A DNA stretch of 64,000 nt from positions 1 to 64,000 of the forward strand of contig NZ_CP012662.1 of the NCBI RefSeq assembly GCF_001620265.1. Reading direction: 5' to 3'. Position 1 is the stretch's first letter. Each line of letters starts with the position of its first letter. Below the pieces are notes generated by a model, which searched no databases, had not been told where the DNA came from, and was given only the letters and a program-made list of their open reading frames with translations. Shown piece by piece: positions 1-7,980 of this stretch. The position numbers and the translations under genes were made by a program. This DNA comes from Frigidibacter mobilis (GTDB lineage Bacteria; Pseudomonadota; Alphaproteobacteria; Rhodobacterales; Rhodobacteraceae).

Positions 1-651
1 GTGATGACTGCGCGCGAACTCGTGGAAGAGGAACTTGTCTACGGTGCCCTGCGCCGGGAACAGCTTTGGCGGATGATCGGGATTTCTGGAGCAGGCTTTG
101 GTGTATTCGGCTGTTTGACAGCTGCGGCTGTCGCGCTGATGGTCGAGACGCCGCCTCCCATGGTTGTCCCCTACGATCCCGCGACCGGGCTGGCGCTCCC
201 CAATGCCACGGTTGAAACCGTGTCGCTCGCCGAACGCCCCGCCGTGATCGAAGCGCAAATCTACCGCTACATTCTCGACCGCGAAACCTACAACCAGCTC
301 GACAATGACCTGCGCGTGCGCCGTGTGCTGGCGCAATCCACAAGTGCGGCCGAGGCCAGCATGCGCGCGACGTGGACATCGGGTCAGGAGAACTATCCGC
401 CGACGCGTTACGGGGCTGCGGCCGAGATGGCAGTCGAGATCGCATCGATCACCCTTATTGGCGATAACCGCGCCCAGGTGCGGCTCAGAAAGCGCCTGAC
501 AAGCCCGCAAGGGGTACAGGATGGATCGTTCACTGCCACGTTGATGTACGAATTCCGGCCCGAGCGGACCCGCACGATCGACGATGTCTGGCAAAACCCT
601 TTCGGTTTCACCGTTACCCAATATGCCGTCAGATCGGACCGTTCCGAATGA
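1..651 (+). CDS. virB8: VirB8-like type IV secretion inner-membrane protein
   Basis: VirB8 is an inner-membrane scaffold of VirB/D4-type conjugation machines; its periplasmic domain contacts VirB9 and VirB10. A short cytoplasmic N-terminus is followed by one membrane segment (about residues 27-48) and a soluble domain of about 165 residues, the usual VirB8 layout and length. The window opens with GTG then ATG (position 4), and either may be the start; no upstream ribosome site is visible. It overlaps virB9 by 4 bases (648-651). Family assignment rests on architecture and on its place before virB9-virB10-virB11. Earlier virB genes (VirB1-B5) must lie outside the window. Confidence 0.88.
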   Translation: MMTARELVEEELVYGALRREQLWRMIGISGAGFGVFGCLTAAAVALMVETPPPMVVPYDPATGLALPNATVETVSLAERPAVIEAQIYRYILDRETYNQLDNDLRVRRVLAQSTSAAEASMRATWTSGQENYPPTRYGAAAEMAVEIASITLIGDNRAQVRLRKRLTSPQGVQDGSFTATLMYEFRPERTRTIDDVWQNPFGFTVTQYAVRSDRSE

Positions 652-1349
652 CTCGCATTCCAATCGTTACCCTGTTGGCCGCCAGTATTCTCGCGTTCGC
701 GGGGACAACTTCCTTGGCCGAGACCACGCCGCGCCCTGGATCACACGACAATCGCGTGCGCGTGGCGACCTGGACTGAAGGCCAAGTCTACCGCGTCGTC
801 ACGACTCTAACCCGCGTCACCACAGTCGAATTCGGTGAGGGTGAAATCATCCGCTCGATCATCGCCGGCGATACGGTCGGGTTTCAATTCGACGGTGTCC
901 CGGGTGGCCGTGCCTTCGCCATCAAACCGACAGCATCTGGCGTCGCCACCAACATCACCGTCTACACCAACCGCCGATCCTACTACTTCCATGTCGTCGA
1001 AGCCCGGGAGACGCCGCATTATGTCGTGCAGTTCCGCTATCCTGAAAACCGCGTGCAACCCACCAGGGCGGTTGCGGCCGATGCGCCGAACGCGAACTAT
1101 GCGGTCAGTGCCCGAGAAGAGTTCACGCCGACGGCCATCTGGGATGATGGTACCTTCACGTATTTCCGGTTCGCACGGAATGCGCCGGTGCCCGCCATCT
1201 TCCGATATTCGAACGGCAGGGAACGCGCGGTGAACAGCCAGGCCTTGAGTGACGGCGTCATCCGCGTGTCCGGCGTCAACCGACAATGGGTCCTTCGCCT
1301 TGGCGAAGAGGTGATTTGCGTCCAGGACGCAGGACAGGCCACATCATGA
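648..1349 (+). CDS. virB9: VirB9-like type IV secretion outer-ring protein
   Basis: VirB9 is the periplasmic/outer-membrane core component that pairs with VirB7 and VirB10. The 233-residue product has a clear signal peptide (hydrophobic stretch at residues 5-20, cleavage probably after the SLA near residue 24) and the beta-rich C-terminal half expected of CagX/VirB9 proteins, with the segment 'AIWDDGTFTYFRF' typical of the family. The start ATG overlaps the virB8 stop (ATGA) and its own stop overlaps the virB10 start (ATGA at 1346-1349), so the genes are translationally coupled. No VirB7-like lipoprotein gene is seen next to it. Confidence 0.9.
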   Translation: MTRIPIVTLLAASILAFAGTTSLAETTPRPGSHDNRVRVATWTEGQVYRVVTTLTRVTTVEFGEGEIIRSIIAGDTVGFQFDGVPGGRAFAIKPTASGVATNITVYTNRRSYYFHVVEARETPHYVVQFRYPENRVQPTRAVAADAPNANYAVSAREEFTPTAIWDDGTFTYFRFARNAPVPAIFRYSNGRERAVNSQALSDGVIRVSGVNRQWVLRLGEEVICVQDAGQATS

Positions 1350-2671
1350 CCGAAGGTACGGAAGACCTCGCCGCGCGCCTCGCGGCTCTCGAAGGTTCGA
1401 CAGGCAAAGCGAAGGCAAACAAGCGGCCTGCACCGCTAGCCGCGATCCTTGGAGTCGTCGGCATCGCCGCAGCAGGTGGTCTGGCGTGGGCTGCCCTACA
1501 GCCGTCGGCAGAAGCACCAATGGCGACCGCCGCGCCGGAGGAGTTCCAGAGCAGCGGCCCCGGATTCGGCGATCTGGCGCCGATTTCTACCCCGGAGCCC
1601 AGCCAAGCCCCGCCTGCGGACACAGGTCCGAGCGAGTCTGAACTCGCGCTGATGGAAAGTCTTGCGACATTGAGAGCGGAACTCGAGGAACTGCGCGCAA
1701 GACCGGCCGAGGCCGCGGACAGCGGGGCGGAGCAGGCGATTGCGGACCTGACGGCGCAAATTGCCACCTTGCAGGAAGCATCCGCCGAGGCGCAGCGTGC
1801 CCTCGAGCGGCAGCTGACAGAGCGGGATCGCGAATTGGATCAGCTCCGCATGGACTTGGAACTTGCGCGGCTTGCACCACCAGAGCCGACCTCATTGGGA
1901 CCAAGTGAAGAAGAATTGCGGCTGGCCGAACTCGAAAGGCGGCGCGCAGCCGAAGCCGAGGCCCGCGCAGAGCGTATCGCGTCTCCTATGATCGCCTTCT
2001 CCGGGATGGGCGCAGGTGCGGATAGGGAGAATACGCTGGAAGCCGCACGTCTGAATGCAGATGAAGCCTTTGTTCGTTCGGGCGCGCAACCAGCACAGGT
2101 GACACGTGCCGAAGTGATCGCGAACCCATCGAACACGGTTGTTCAGGGCACCATGATTCAGGCTGTGACAGAGACGGCCCTCGACAGCACACTGCCCGGC
2201 GCGATCCGCGCCATCGTCTCGGAAGACGTCCATTCTTTCGATGGAACGCGTATCCTGATCCCGCGCGGCGCGCGGCTGATCGGGCGCTACCGCTCCGATG
2301 TCGCACTTGCCCAATCGCGCGTCATGGTGGCATGGGATCGGATCATCTTGCCCGATAATCAGACTGTGCAGATCAGCGCCTTCGGTGGAGACGAACTCGG
2401 CCGTACTGGCACCACCGGGTTTGTCGACACCCGTTTCGCGCAACGCTTCGGCTCCGCCGCGCTGATCTCCTTGATCGGCGCCTTGCCTGCGGCTGCAGCG
2501 GGTCAAATCGACAGCGAGGCGGCGGCCGATGTTGCGAGTGATGTCGGCACCGACCTGCGCGATAGCACGCAAAGCGTGATGCAGGACTATCTGGCGATCC
2601 GGCCAGTGATACATGTCGATCAGGGTACACGGATCACGGTCATGGTTGATCGTGACCTCGAGATTTTCTGA
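1346..2671 (+). CDS. virB10: VirB10-like type IV secretion core protein
   Basis: VirB10 spans inner and outer membranes and couples substrate passage to ATP use. The 441-residue protein has a cytoplasmic N-terminus, one transmembrane helix (about residues 31-49), a proline-rich then coiled-coil, Glu/Ala/Arg-rich region (about 60-205), and the conserved C-terminal TrbI/VirB10 beta-barrel domain with 'RGARLIGRYRS' and 'VAWDRIILPD'. A longer frame begins at 1286, but the ATG at 1346 overlaps the virB9 stop and matches the expected N-terminus, so it is preferred. Its stop lies one base before the virB11 ATG. Confidence 0.9.
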   Translation: MTEGTEDLAARLAALEGSTGKAKANKRPAPLAAILGVVGIAAAGGLAWAALQPSAEAPMATAAPEEFQSSGPGFGDLAPISTPEPSQAPPADTGPSESELALMESLATLRAELEELRARPAEAADSGAEQAIADLTAQIATLQEASAEAQRALERQLTERDRELDQLRMDLELARLAPPEPTSLGPSEEELRLAELERRRAAEAEARAERIASPMIAFSGMGAGADRENTLEAARLNADEAFVRSGAQPAQVTRAEVIANPSNTVVQGTMIQAVTETALDSTLPGAIRAIVSEDVHSFDGTRILIPRGARLIGRYRSDVALAQSRVMVAWDRIILPDNQTVQISAFGGDELGRTGTTGFVDTRFAQRFGSAALISLIGALPAAAAGQIDSEAAADVASDVGTDLRDSTQSVMQDYLAIRPVIHVDQGTRITVMVDRDLEIF

Positions 2672-2672
2672 C

Positions 2673-3707
2673 ATGGCTGCAAGTTATCTGGAAGCGTCGC
2701 TCGACCGTTTCGGCCCCGAGGTCCTGCGCGACGACACGATCGAGATCTGCATCAATCCCGACGGACAAGTCTGGGGCGAATTCCAGGGCGATCACTTCAT
2801 GCGAGGTCTCGGCAGCCCGCTGAGCCAGACCGAGATCAAGGACCTCGGCAACCAGATCGCCTCGGCCGCCTCGACGACGCTCAGCACGAAGAAGCCCATT
2901 GTCTCGGTCTCGATCCTATATCGAGATCGCCCGATCCGCGCGCAGGTGATCCAGCCGCCGGCAGTCGAGGGCGGGTTTTCAATATCGTTGCGGTTCTTCT
3001 CCTCCCTGCCGCTGGAGGCAATCCGGCTCGGCTTCCTCTATGGAAAGGAGCGCAGCCTCGAAGGTCTGCGGCGCGAACGAAACGCCGCGCTGCGCAATGT
3101 GGTTGCCTCCGGCGACATCGACGCCGCGCTGCGCTTCTGCGTCGAGAACAAGCTCAACATGATCGTTTCGGGCGGTACATCGACCGGCAAGACGGTCGCG
3201 GCGCGCAAGATCCTTTCGCTGATTCCGTCCGAAGAGCGGCTCATCACCATCGAGGAGGCGGCCGAGCTGCGCCCCGAGCAGCCCAATGCCGTGACGTTGA
3301 TCGCGGACCGGGACACGGATGCCCGCAGTGCCGATGTGCTCTTGGCCTCAACGCTTCGCATGCGACCCGACCGGATCGTCCTGGGCGAAGTCCGCGGTCG
3401 CGAGGCGATGACGTTTCTCGAGGCAATCAACACCGGCCACGGTGGATCGCTGACTACGCTGCATGCCGAGACCCCACAACTTGCTGTTCGCCGCCTCGCC
3501 ATCGCCGCCCTGAAAACCGATGTGCCGATGACCTATGCCGACATGATCGATTACATTGAGGGCTCGATTGACGTGATCATTCAGGCAGGCCGCCATGAAG
3601 GCGCGCGCGGGATCACCGAGTTCTTTCTCCCGGGTCAAACCACAGATTTGAACCTCGACACGGTCGACGGCAGAGGCAACAAGAGCCCCTCCGTTGCCGC
3701 TGAGTAA
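2673..3707 (+). CDS. virB11: VirB11-like hexameric secretion ATPase
   Basis: This is the cytoplasmic traffic ATPase of the type IV system. The 344-residue protein shows the full VirB11/PulE set: Walker A 'SGGTSTGKTV' (about residues 167-176), the acidic 'TIEEAAELRP' box, Walker B region 'RIVLGEVRG' and the His box 'TTLHAE'. The start at 2673 directly follows the virB10 stop with a one-base gap; a longer in-frame extension from 2613 lies wholly inside virB10 and is rejected. Length and motif order are normal for the family, and nothing suggests loss of function. Confidence 0.93.
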   Translation: MAASYLEASLDRFGPEVLRDDTIEICINPDGQVWGEFQGDHFMRGLGSPLSQTEIKDLGNQIASAASTTLSTKKPIVSVSILYRDRPIRAQVIQPPAVEGGFSISLRFFSSLPLEAIRLGFLYGKERSLEGLRRERNAALRNVVASGDIDAALRFCVENKLNMIVSGGTSTGKTVAARKILSLIPSEERLITIEEAAELRPEQPNAVTLIADRDTDARSADVLLASTLRMRPDRIVLGEVRGREAMTFLEAINTGHGGSLTTLHAETPQLAVRRLAIAALKTDVPMTYADMIDYIEGSIDVIIQAGRHEGARGITEFFLPGQTTDLNLDTVDGRGNKSPSVAAE

Positions 3708-3723
3708 AAAAGGAATCTCCCAG

Positions 3724-4143
3724 ATGCGAAAACCAATTCTCGCACTCATGCTTGCCGCCTTGGCGGGCCCTCTTGTGGCGCAGACTTCGCCTCAGGTTTC
3801 AAACGATCTCACAGTGGATATGTCGCCTCAACAATACCGGATCTGCAACGATCGTCCGGCGCGACCGACTTGGATGGACGAAATCAATCCGCGTGAAGCT
3901 TACAAGGCAGCAGCTTTGATGGAGTTGTACGAAATTCGGGCCTGGGAGGAGATCGCTGAATCTGGCGACTGCGGCTGTGAAACCCGCTTTCCCGCTTGGG
4001 ATAGCTCCGATGGCGAATATCATGAAAGGTATGCAGGCCTTAGCCAAGCCGAGCATTCAGCGTTTCGCCGCGACTGGATTGAAGTAAGGAAGCAACTCGA
4101 GCCGAGCGTGCGTACAATCTGCGAAGCTCAAGGCAACTGGTAA
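3724..4143 (+). CDS. Secreted protein of unknown function inside the virB operon
   Basis: A 139-residue product with a classic Sec signal peptide (MRKPILALMLAALAGPLVA, cleavage before Q20) and an acidic mature part with four cysteines, two of them in 'DCGCET'. There is no lipobox cysteine at the cleavage site, so it is not an obvious VirB7 lipoprotein. It sits 16 bases after virB11 and its TAA overlaps the virB6 ATG (TAATG), so it is co-transcribed and probably works in the periplasmic part of the same machine. I do not recognise a named family. A start at 3694 is possible in frame, but 3724 gives the clean signal peptide and has an AGGAATCTC-type leader. Confidence 0.7.
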   Translation: MRKPILALMLAALAGPLVAQTSPQVSNDLTVDMSPQQYRICNDRPARPTWMDEINPREAYKAAALMELYEIRAWEEIAESGDCGCETRFPAWDSSDGEYHERYAGLSQAEHSAFRRDWIEVRKQLEPSVRTICEAQGNW

Positions 4144-5168
4144 TGGGCGTCGTCAGCTGGATGGTCGGAACGGCAGACGCGTTCCTTGTCGATGCGGCTG
4201 AGTCCCAGTTCGGGGCCGTGGCAAGCAATACCGGCACGATCGTCCTGCTGATGGTCACGCTTTCGCTAATCGGCGTCTGCATCAACATGGCATTCCAGTT
4301 CCGCAGCATGGATGGGGCCAGCTTCTTCTGGCACCTGATCAAGCTGACCCTTATCGGTCTGTTCGCCTTCAATTGGGCAAACTTCAATGCAGTAGCAAAC
4401 GCAGTCATTGGAGGCTTGGACTACGTCGCTGGCGCACTGGTGTCTTCGGTTGGCGGCGGAGGAGCCGGAGCCACACACTTTGCCGGAGAATTCGACATCC
4501 TGATCGAAAAATTCAGCCAGTACCTGAATGCCATCGGCAGCAACCTGAACTGGATGACGGGCGCGATCCTAGGCGGCATCGGGCTTATTCTTTTGAGCCT
4601 CCTTGGCTTCATGACCGGCATCGTCCTCATATTCGCCAAGATGATGCTGACCCTCATGCTCGGCCTTGCTCCGATCATGATCGCATTGTCGCTCTTCGAC
4701 GCGACCAAAGATTTCTTCCATAGGTGGGTCTCGACGACGGTCAGCTATGCCTTCTACCCCATCGTCATCGCAGCCATGTTTTCGACCGTCGTCGGCATGG
4801 CGAATTCGCTTCTCGCGCAGCTCGGTGATCCGAATTCGGCAACCAACATCGGATCGCTCGTGCCGTTCTTCGTCATGGTTTTCCTGGCCAAGGGGTTTGT
4901 GGCAGCAACACCCCTGATCGTTCGCGGCATCTCGGGAAACCTAATGGTTGCGGCGGCACCAGCGATCGTCAGCGGGTCCGCCGGGGTGCTACGAGGGCTG
5001 GCTAACACATCTGGTGTCCAGGGCAGGGCGCGGATCGGGGCGCTCACGACAGGTGAGGCAATTGGACGTGGGACTGTGCAGGCTCCTGCCGCGGTAAAGA
5101 GCGCTGCGGCGAAGGCGAGTGCGCAGGTGGTCAGGATAGCGGAGAGGGCAAAGCGATTGGGAAGATAG
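4143..5168 (+). CDS. virB6: VirB6/TrbL-like polytopic membrane protein
   Basis: VirB6 forms the inner-membrane channel region of the type IV machine. The 341-residue protein has a TrbL/VirB6 pattern: membrane segments near residues 24-47, 55-75, 132-155, 160-182, 198-220 and 232-258, with the conserved loop region 'GLAPIMIALSLFDATKDFF' between helices. The C-terminal 80 residues are Ala/Gly-rich and basic. Its position after virB11 instead of between virB5 and virB8 differs from the Agrobacterium order. It is the last gene of this block; a degenerate tRNA-like sequence follows 14 bases later, so the operon end coincides with a possible integration scar. Confidence 0.85.
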   Translation: MGVVSWMVGTADAFLVDAAESQFGAVASNTGTIVLLMVTLSLIGVCINMAFQFRSMDGASFFWHLIKLTLIGLFAFNWANFNAVANAVIGGLDYVAGALVSSVGGGGAGATHFAGEFDILIEKFSQYLNAIGSNLNWMTGAILGGIGLILLSLLGFMTGIVLIFAKMMLTLMLGLAPIMIALSLFDATKDFFHRWVSTTVSYAFYPIVIAAMFSTVVGMANSLLAQLGDPNSATNIGSLVPFFVMVFLAKGFVAATPLIVRGISGNLMVAAAPAIVSGSAGVLRGLANTSGVQGRARIGALTTGEAIGRGTVQAPAAVKSAAAKASAQVVRIAERAKRLGR

Positions 5169-5182
5169 GTATAGAGTGAAAT

Positions 5183-5236
5183 GATCCTTCAAGCTCATAG
5201 CCGGAAGGTCGTAGGTTAAAACCCTCCTCCCGTAAA
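5183..5236 (+). other. Degenerate 3' part of a tRNA-like sequence
   Basis: A CAT-anticodon-like loop (5195-5197 area) is followed by 'AAGGTCGTAGGTT' and 'CCCTCCTCCCG', the layout of the variable loop, T-arm and acceptor 3' strand of an alphaproteobacterial tRNA-Met/Ile2-type gene. The T-loop has an A where TTCAAAT is normal, the T-stem is imperfect, no CCA is present, and no 5' half is found upstream in virB6. It is therefore at most a fragment, possibly an attachment-site duplicate left by integration. Confidence 0.35.
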
Positions 5237-5399
5237 AAATCTTTCTTTTATCAGCAGCTTATGCGCCACCCGCCGAGGCAGCGCTTGCGTTTGCAAGTCC
5301 CGTGGAAGCTAGGTGGGCCGAAGTTCATCCTAATTCTGCAAAACCTGCGACGTCAGCAATCCAGCAGCACCACTATAGGCACGACGAACAAACATCACT
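5237..5399. other. Short non-coding stretch after the tRNA-like fragment
   Basis: AT-rich at its start (the run of A and T after 5233), then ordinary sequence. No convincing gene, terminator hairpin or repeat was seen. Confidence 0.4.
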
Positions 5400-5844
5400 T
5401 CAGAACGGCAGCCCGTCATCGCCGTCGGATGCCAAAACGTCGTTGTGCCGCACAGAGGTTTCGACCACGGCGCCGCATCGCACTTCCAGAAGCAAGTCTC
5501 TTTCGTAGGTACTTCCATAGCCATGTGGATATACTCGACCAACTCGCCTTGCGGGATACGCAATTGACCTGAGTACCATTGAGCGAAAATCTTGTCGGGA
5601 AAGCGGGAAAGATCATTGCCGTTGTCGCCCTGGTTCCGTCTTCGAGCCATGCCTCAATGCCGGTCAGATACAGCCGGTCATCCACGATTTCCCAACTGCC
5701 GATATACCGGCGCCAAAGGGCCGTGCTGGAGCGTCGGAAACACGGTCTGATACCGCCCTTCGAAAAATAGTCTTCCAGAGGTTCGGTGCACATCGCGAGC
5801 TCCTCGCCTTGGTAGATGATCTTCTCTGGGAATTGGGCGGTCAC
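5400..5844 (-). pseudogene. Small conserved hypothetical protein, two frame breaks
   Basis: The reading frame starts at 5844 (MTAQFPEKIIYQGEELAM), moves to a second frame near 5595 at 'FPDKIFAQWYSG' and to a third near 5512 at 'YGSTYERDLLLEV', and stops at 5400. Repaired, it gives one continuous protein of about 148 residues. It resembles a family of small bacterial proteins of unknown function containing 'W.IVDDRLYL..I' and 'WYSG.LRIPQGELV'. Each break is repaired by adding one C or G to a short run. It is transcribed away from virB6 and is not clearly linked to the following minus-strand pair. The family name is not known to me. Confidence 0.6.
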
Positions 5845-5961
5845 TTGCGTCTCCTTTTCAGGGTACTTGTAATAGCATCTGTGTTAATCGAATGCCTCTT
5901 GGGATCTGAATCTTGCTTCCCGCTTGCACGAGATCAGTCTTAGTTCTGTGCTTTGCGACGG

Positions 5962-7980
5962 CTATTCCCAGTCATCGTTTTCACCTCCAAAGTCGAAGTG
6001 ATTTCGTGCGACAACTTTCGCCTGGATCGCCTTCATTCCCCATTTCCCACGCTTCTTATCGAAACTTGCAACAGCCACGCCTTCCACAAGATCGCCCGCC
6101 TGTACCCCTTCAGCAGTGATCATGTGAGGAGGAATGAAGATATCTCCAAGTGTGAACCCCAGCCCGCTCGGCGTCACGTTCGTTGCCTCGCGGAATGGGC
6201 GACAGACATCAGGAGAAGGTGATTGTTCGGTTGGTTCAATTTCGAGAATACGCGTGCGAAGGCCGTTCTTCGAATGGTGCTGGGAAAGACGAACTGCCAC
6301 GGTGGTTCCAATCTCCACCTGCCACGGGCAAAGTGAGATTGGGCAAGTTCCATCCACGCCGCGTGCTACGATGACGTGAAGCAGAGACTTTCCATGGTTG
6401 ATGTGGTCGATGACACCAACCCGAAAGGGCATGATGTCCATGGGTGTGCCGTCTTCCCGGCGGCTGATCCGGTGAATTATTGTGCGCTTTGGCTCGGCCT
6501 TTGATGTCTCTAATTGCAACTTGATCGGCGTTCCTTCGGCCAACCTGCGGATGTCCGGATGGCTGTCAGGCAGGCTCAACTCGATTGCGAACGGATTCCC
6601 CTTCACATAGATTCTGCGGCGCCTTCGAGGCTTCTGACCATCTCGCCCCTCGATGGTGAAAACGTCCCCGAGGCACGCATCGGTCCACGGGAGGTGCGAG
6701 AAAAGCAAAGCTTCCGCCGCATCGCTCAGGCTGCCATAGAAGGCGCGATCAGTCGTGTTCGGCGTCACCGCAGAAAGTCTTTCAACAAGACTCTGTGCTT
6801 CGCGGGGTATCGCGTATCCGGCGCGGGCGCGGCGTGCAATCATTCGCTCTGCCTCGAACCGGGCTTCGGCAGGGTGGCTTTCTTCCAACAGAGCGGCGAA
6901 CTTGAGGCGGACCTTCCCTACGAAGTTATCGTCCTGTGAACAGCTCAGGGCCTTGGCATAGCACGAGCGCCGCAGATCGATATCATGTGGCACCAGGTCA
7001 CCGATCAGTTCCCAAGCCCAATACTCAGAAGCCTTCTCGCGCGCAAATTCGACGGCCAGCTTGAGCGCTTCATCAATACGCCCCATACCCCGCAGTAGTT
7101 TCGTGAGATTGAACTTGAGCCAGATGTTATCCGGGAAGCGCTTCATCGCGGCCTGCACATGCGGCAAAATGAAATGGCAGTCATCCACGCGGTCGCTCTG
7201 GGCTGCCTCGGCCGACGCGGCCTGGATCACCTGCTCGACGAGGGAAGGGTAGGTCTTGCCGTCCTTTCCCGTCTGCCGGTCGAAGTCCTCGTCGTTGAAC
7301 TGATCCGGGTTCCAGAGGCGAAGAAAAGGAAGAAGCTTGAGCTGTTCGCCCTTTGTCAGGCGCAACGCTTGCCGCAGTATGAGGCTGTGCAGGAGGTCGG
7401 GGCCGCCAATCGCTAGCTTCAGATAGGTGTTCAGGTTCCTCTTCACGCGCTGAACAACTGGCGGAGACAGTTTCTCGTCCTGCGTCTGTTCGAGTTCGTC
7501 TTTGATTAGGCGGTAGAGTTCCCACCCCCACGCCTTCCGATCCTCTGGTGCCAGCTTTCCGTTCGCATCAAGGTCGGCGTAGATCCTTGCGGCCTCCTCG
7601 TGCTTTCCCTGCTTGCTCAGAATGCGAGCTGACTGCATGGCACGGCGGTCGGGGTTCGCGAGGTCCAGAGCCTTCGCGCGATGCTCCGCCAGCACTGCGT
7701 CTGAGGCCGGGACTTCAAAGCGCCGTAACTGTTCCAGATAGTCGGACAGCGCCATGTGATTACCATCGGCCGAATGCTGTTTCACGAGCGCAATCAAACA
7801 CCATGCATAGGCGGCGCGGTCGTAGTCATCGGCCTCGGAATCAGCGATGCGCTCCAGTGAGAGTGCATGTGCAGCGGCAAGCTGGGCACCTTTCCTAAGT
7901 TCGGTGACCTCTTTAGAGCGATGGTTCCAAGTTCCCGCCCCCAAACTACTATTTCGCCGGCTCCCGCTAAAGATGCTCAC
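5962..7980 (-). CDS. TPR-repeat protein with C-terminal cold-shock/OB-like domains
   Basis: A 672-residue protein. Residues about 25-400 are helical and rich in Ala, Leu and Glu with TPR-like repeats (for example 'HEEAARIYADLDANGKLAPE'). Residues about 470-672 contain OB-fold-like segments, ending with 'GLGFTLGDIFIPPHMI' and 'GDLVEGVAVASFDKKRGKW', which resemble cold-shock-domain RNA/DNA-binding proteins. The start ATG overlaps the stop of the upstream helicase gene (ATGA, 7977-7980), so the two are translationally coupled. Architecturally similar TPR-OB proteins accompany helicases in predicted conflict systems. The helicase partner and island context make a defence role plausible, but that is inference. 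The gene is intact, unlike many neighbours. Confidence 0.7.
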   Translation of the reverse strand: MSIFSGSRRNSSLGAGTWNHRSKEVTELRKGAQLAAAHALSLERIADSEADDYDRAAYAWCLIALVKQHSADGNHMALSDYLEQLRRFEVPASDAVLAEHRAKALDLANPDRRAMQSARILSKQGKHEEAARIYADLDANGKLAPEDRKAWGWELYRLIKDELEQTQDEKLSPPVVQRVKRNLNTYLKLAIGGPDLLHSLILRQALRLTKGEQLKLLPFLRLWNPDQFNDEDFDRQTGKDGKTYPSLVEQVIQAASAEAAQSDRVDDCHFILPHVQAAMKRFPDNIWLKFNLTKLLRGMGRIDEALKLAVEFAREKASEYWAWELIGDLVPHDIDLRRSCYAKALSCSQDDNFVGKVRLKFAALLEESHPAEARFEAERMIARRARAGYAIPREAQSLVERLSAVTPNTTDRAFYGSLSDAAEALLFSHLPWTDACLGDVFTIEGRDGQKPRRRRRIYVKGNPFAIELSLPDSHPDIRRLAEGTPIKLQLETSKAEPKRTIIHRISRREDGTPMDIMPFRVGVIDHINHGKSLLHVIVARGVDGTCPISLCPWQVEIGTTVAVRLSQHHSKNGLRTRILEIEPTEQSPSPDVCRPFREATNVTPSGLGFTLGDIFIPPHMITAEGVQAGDLVEGVAVASFDKKRGKWGMKAIQAKVVARNHFDFGGENDDWE

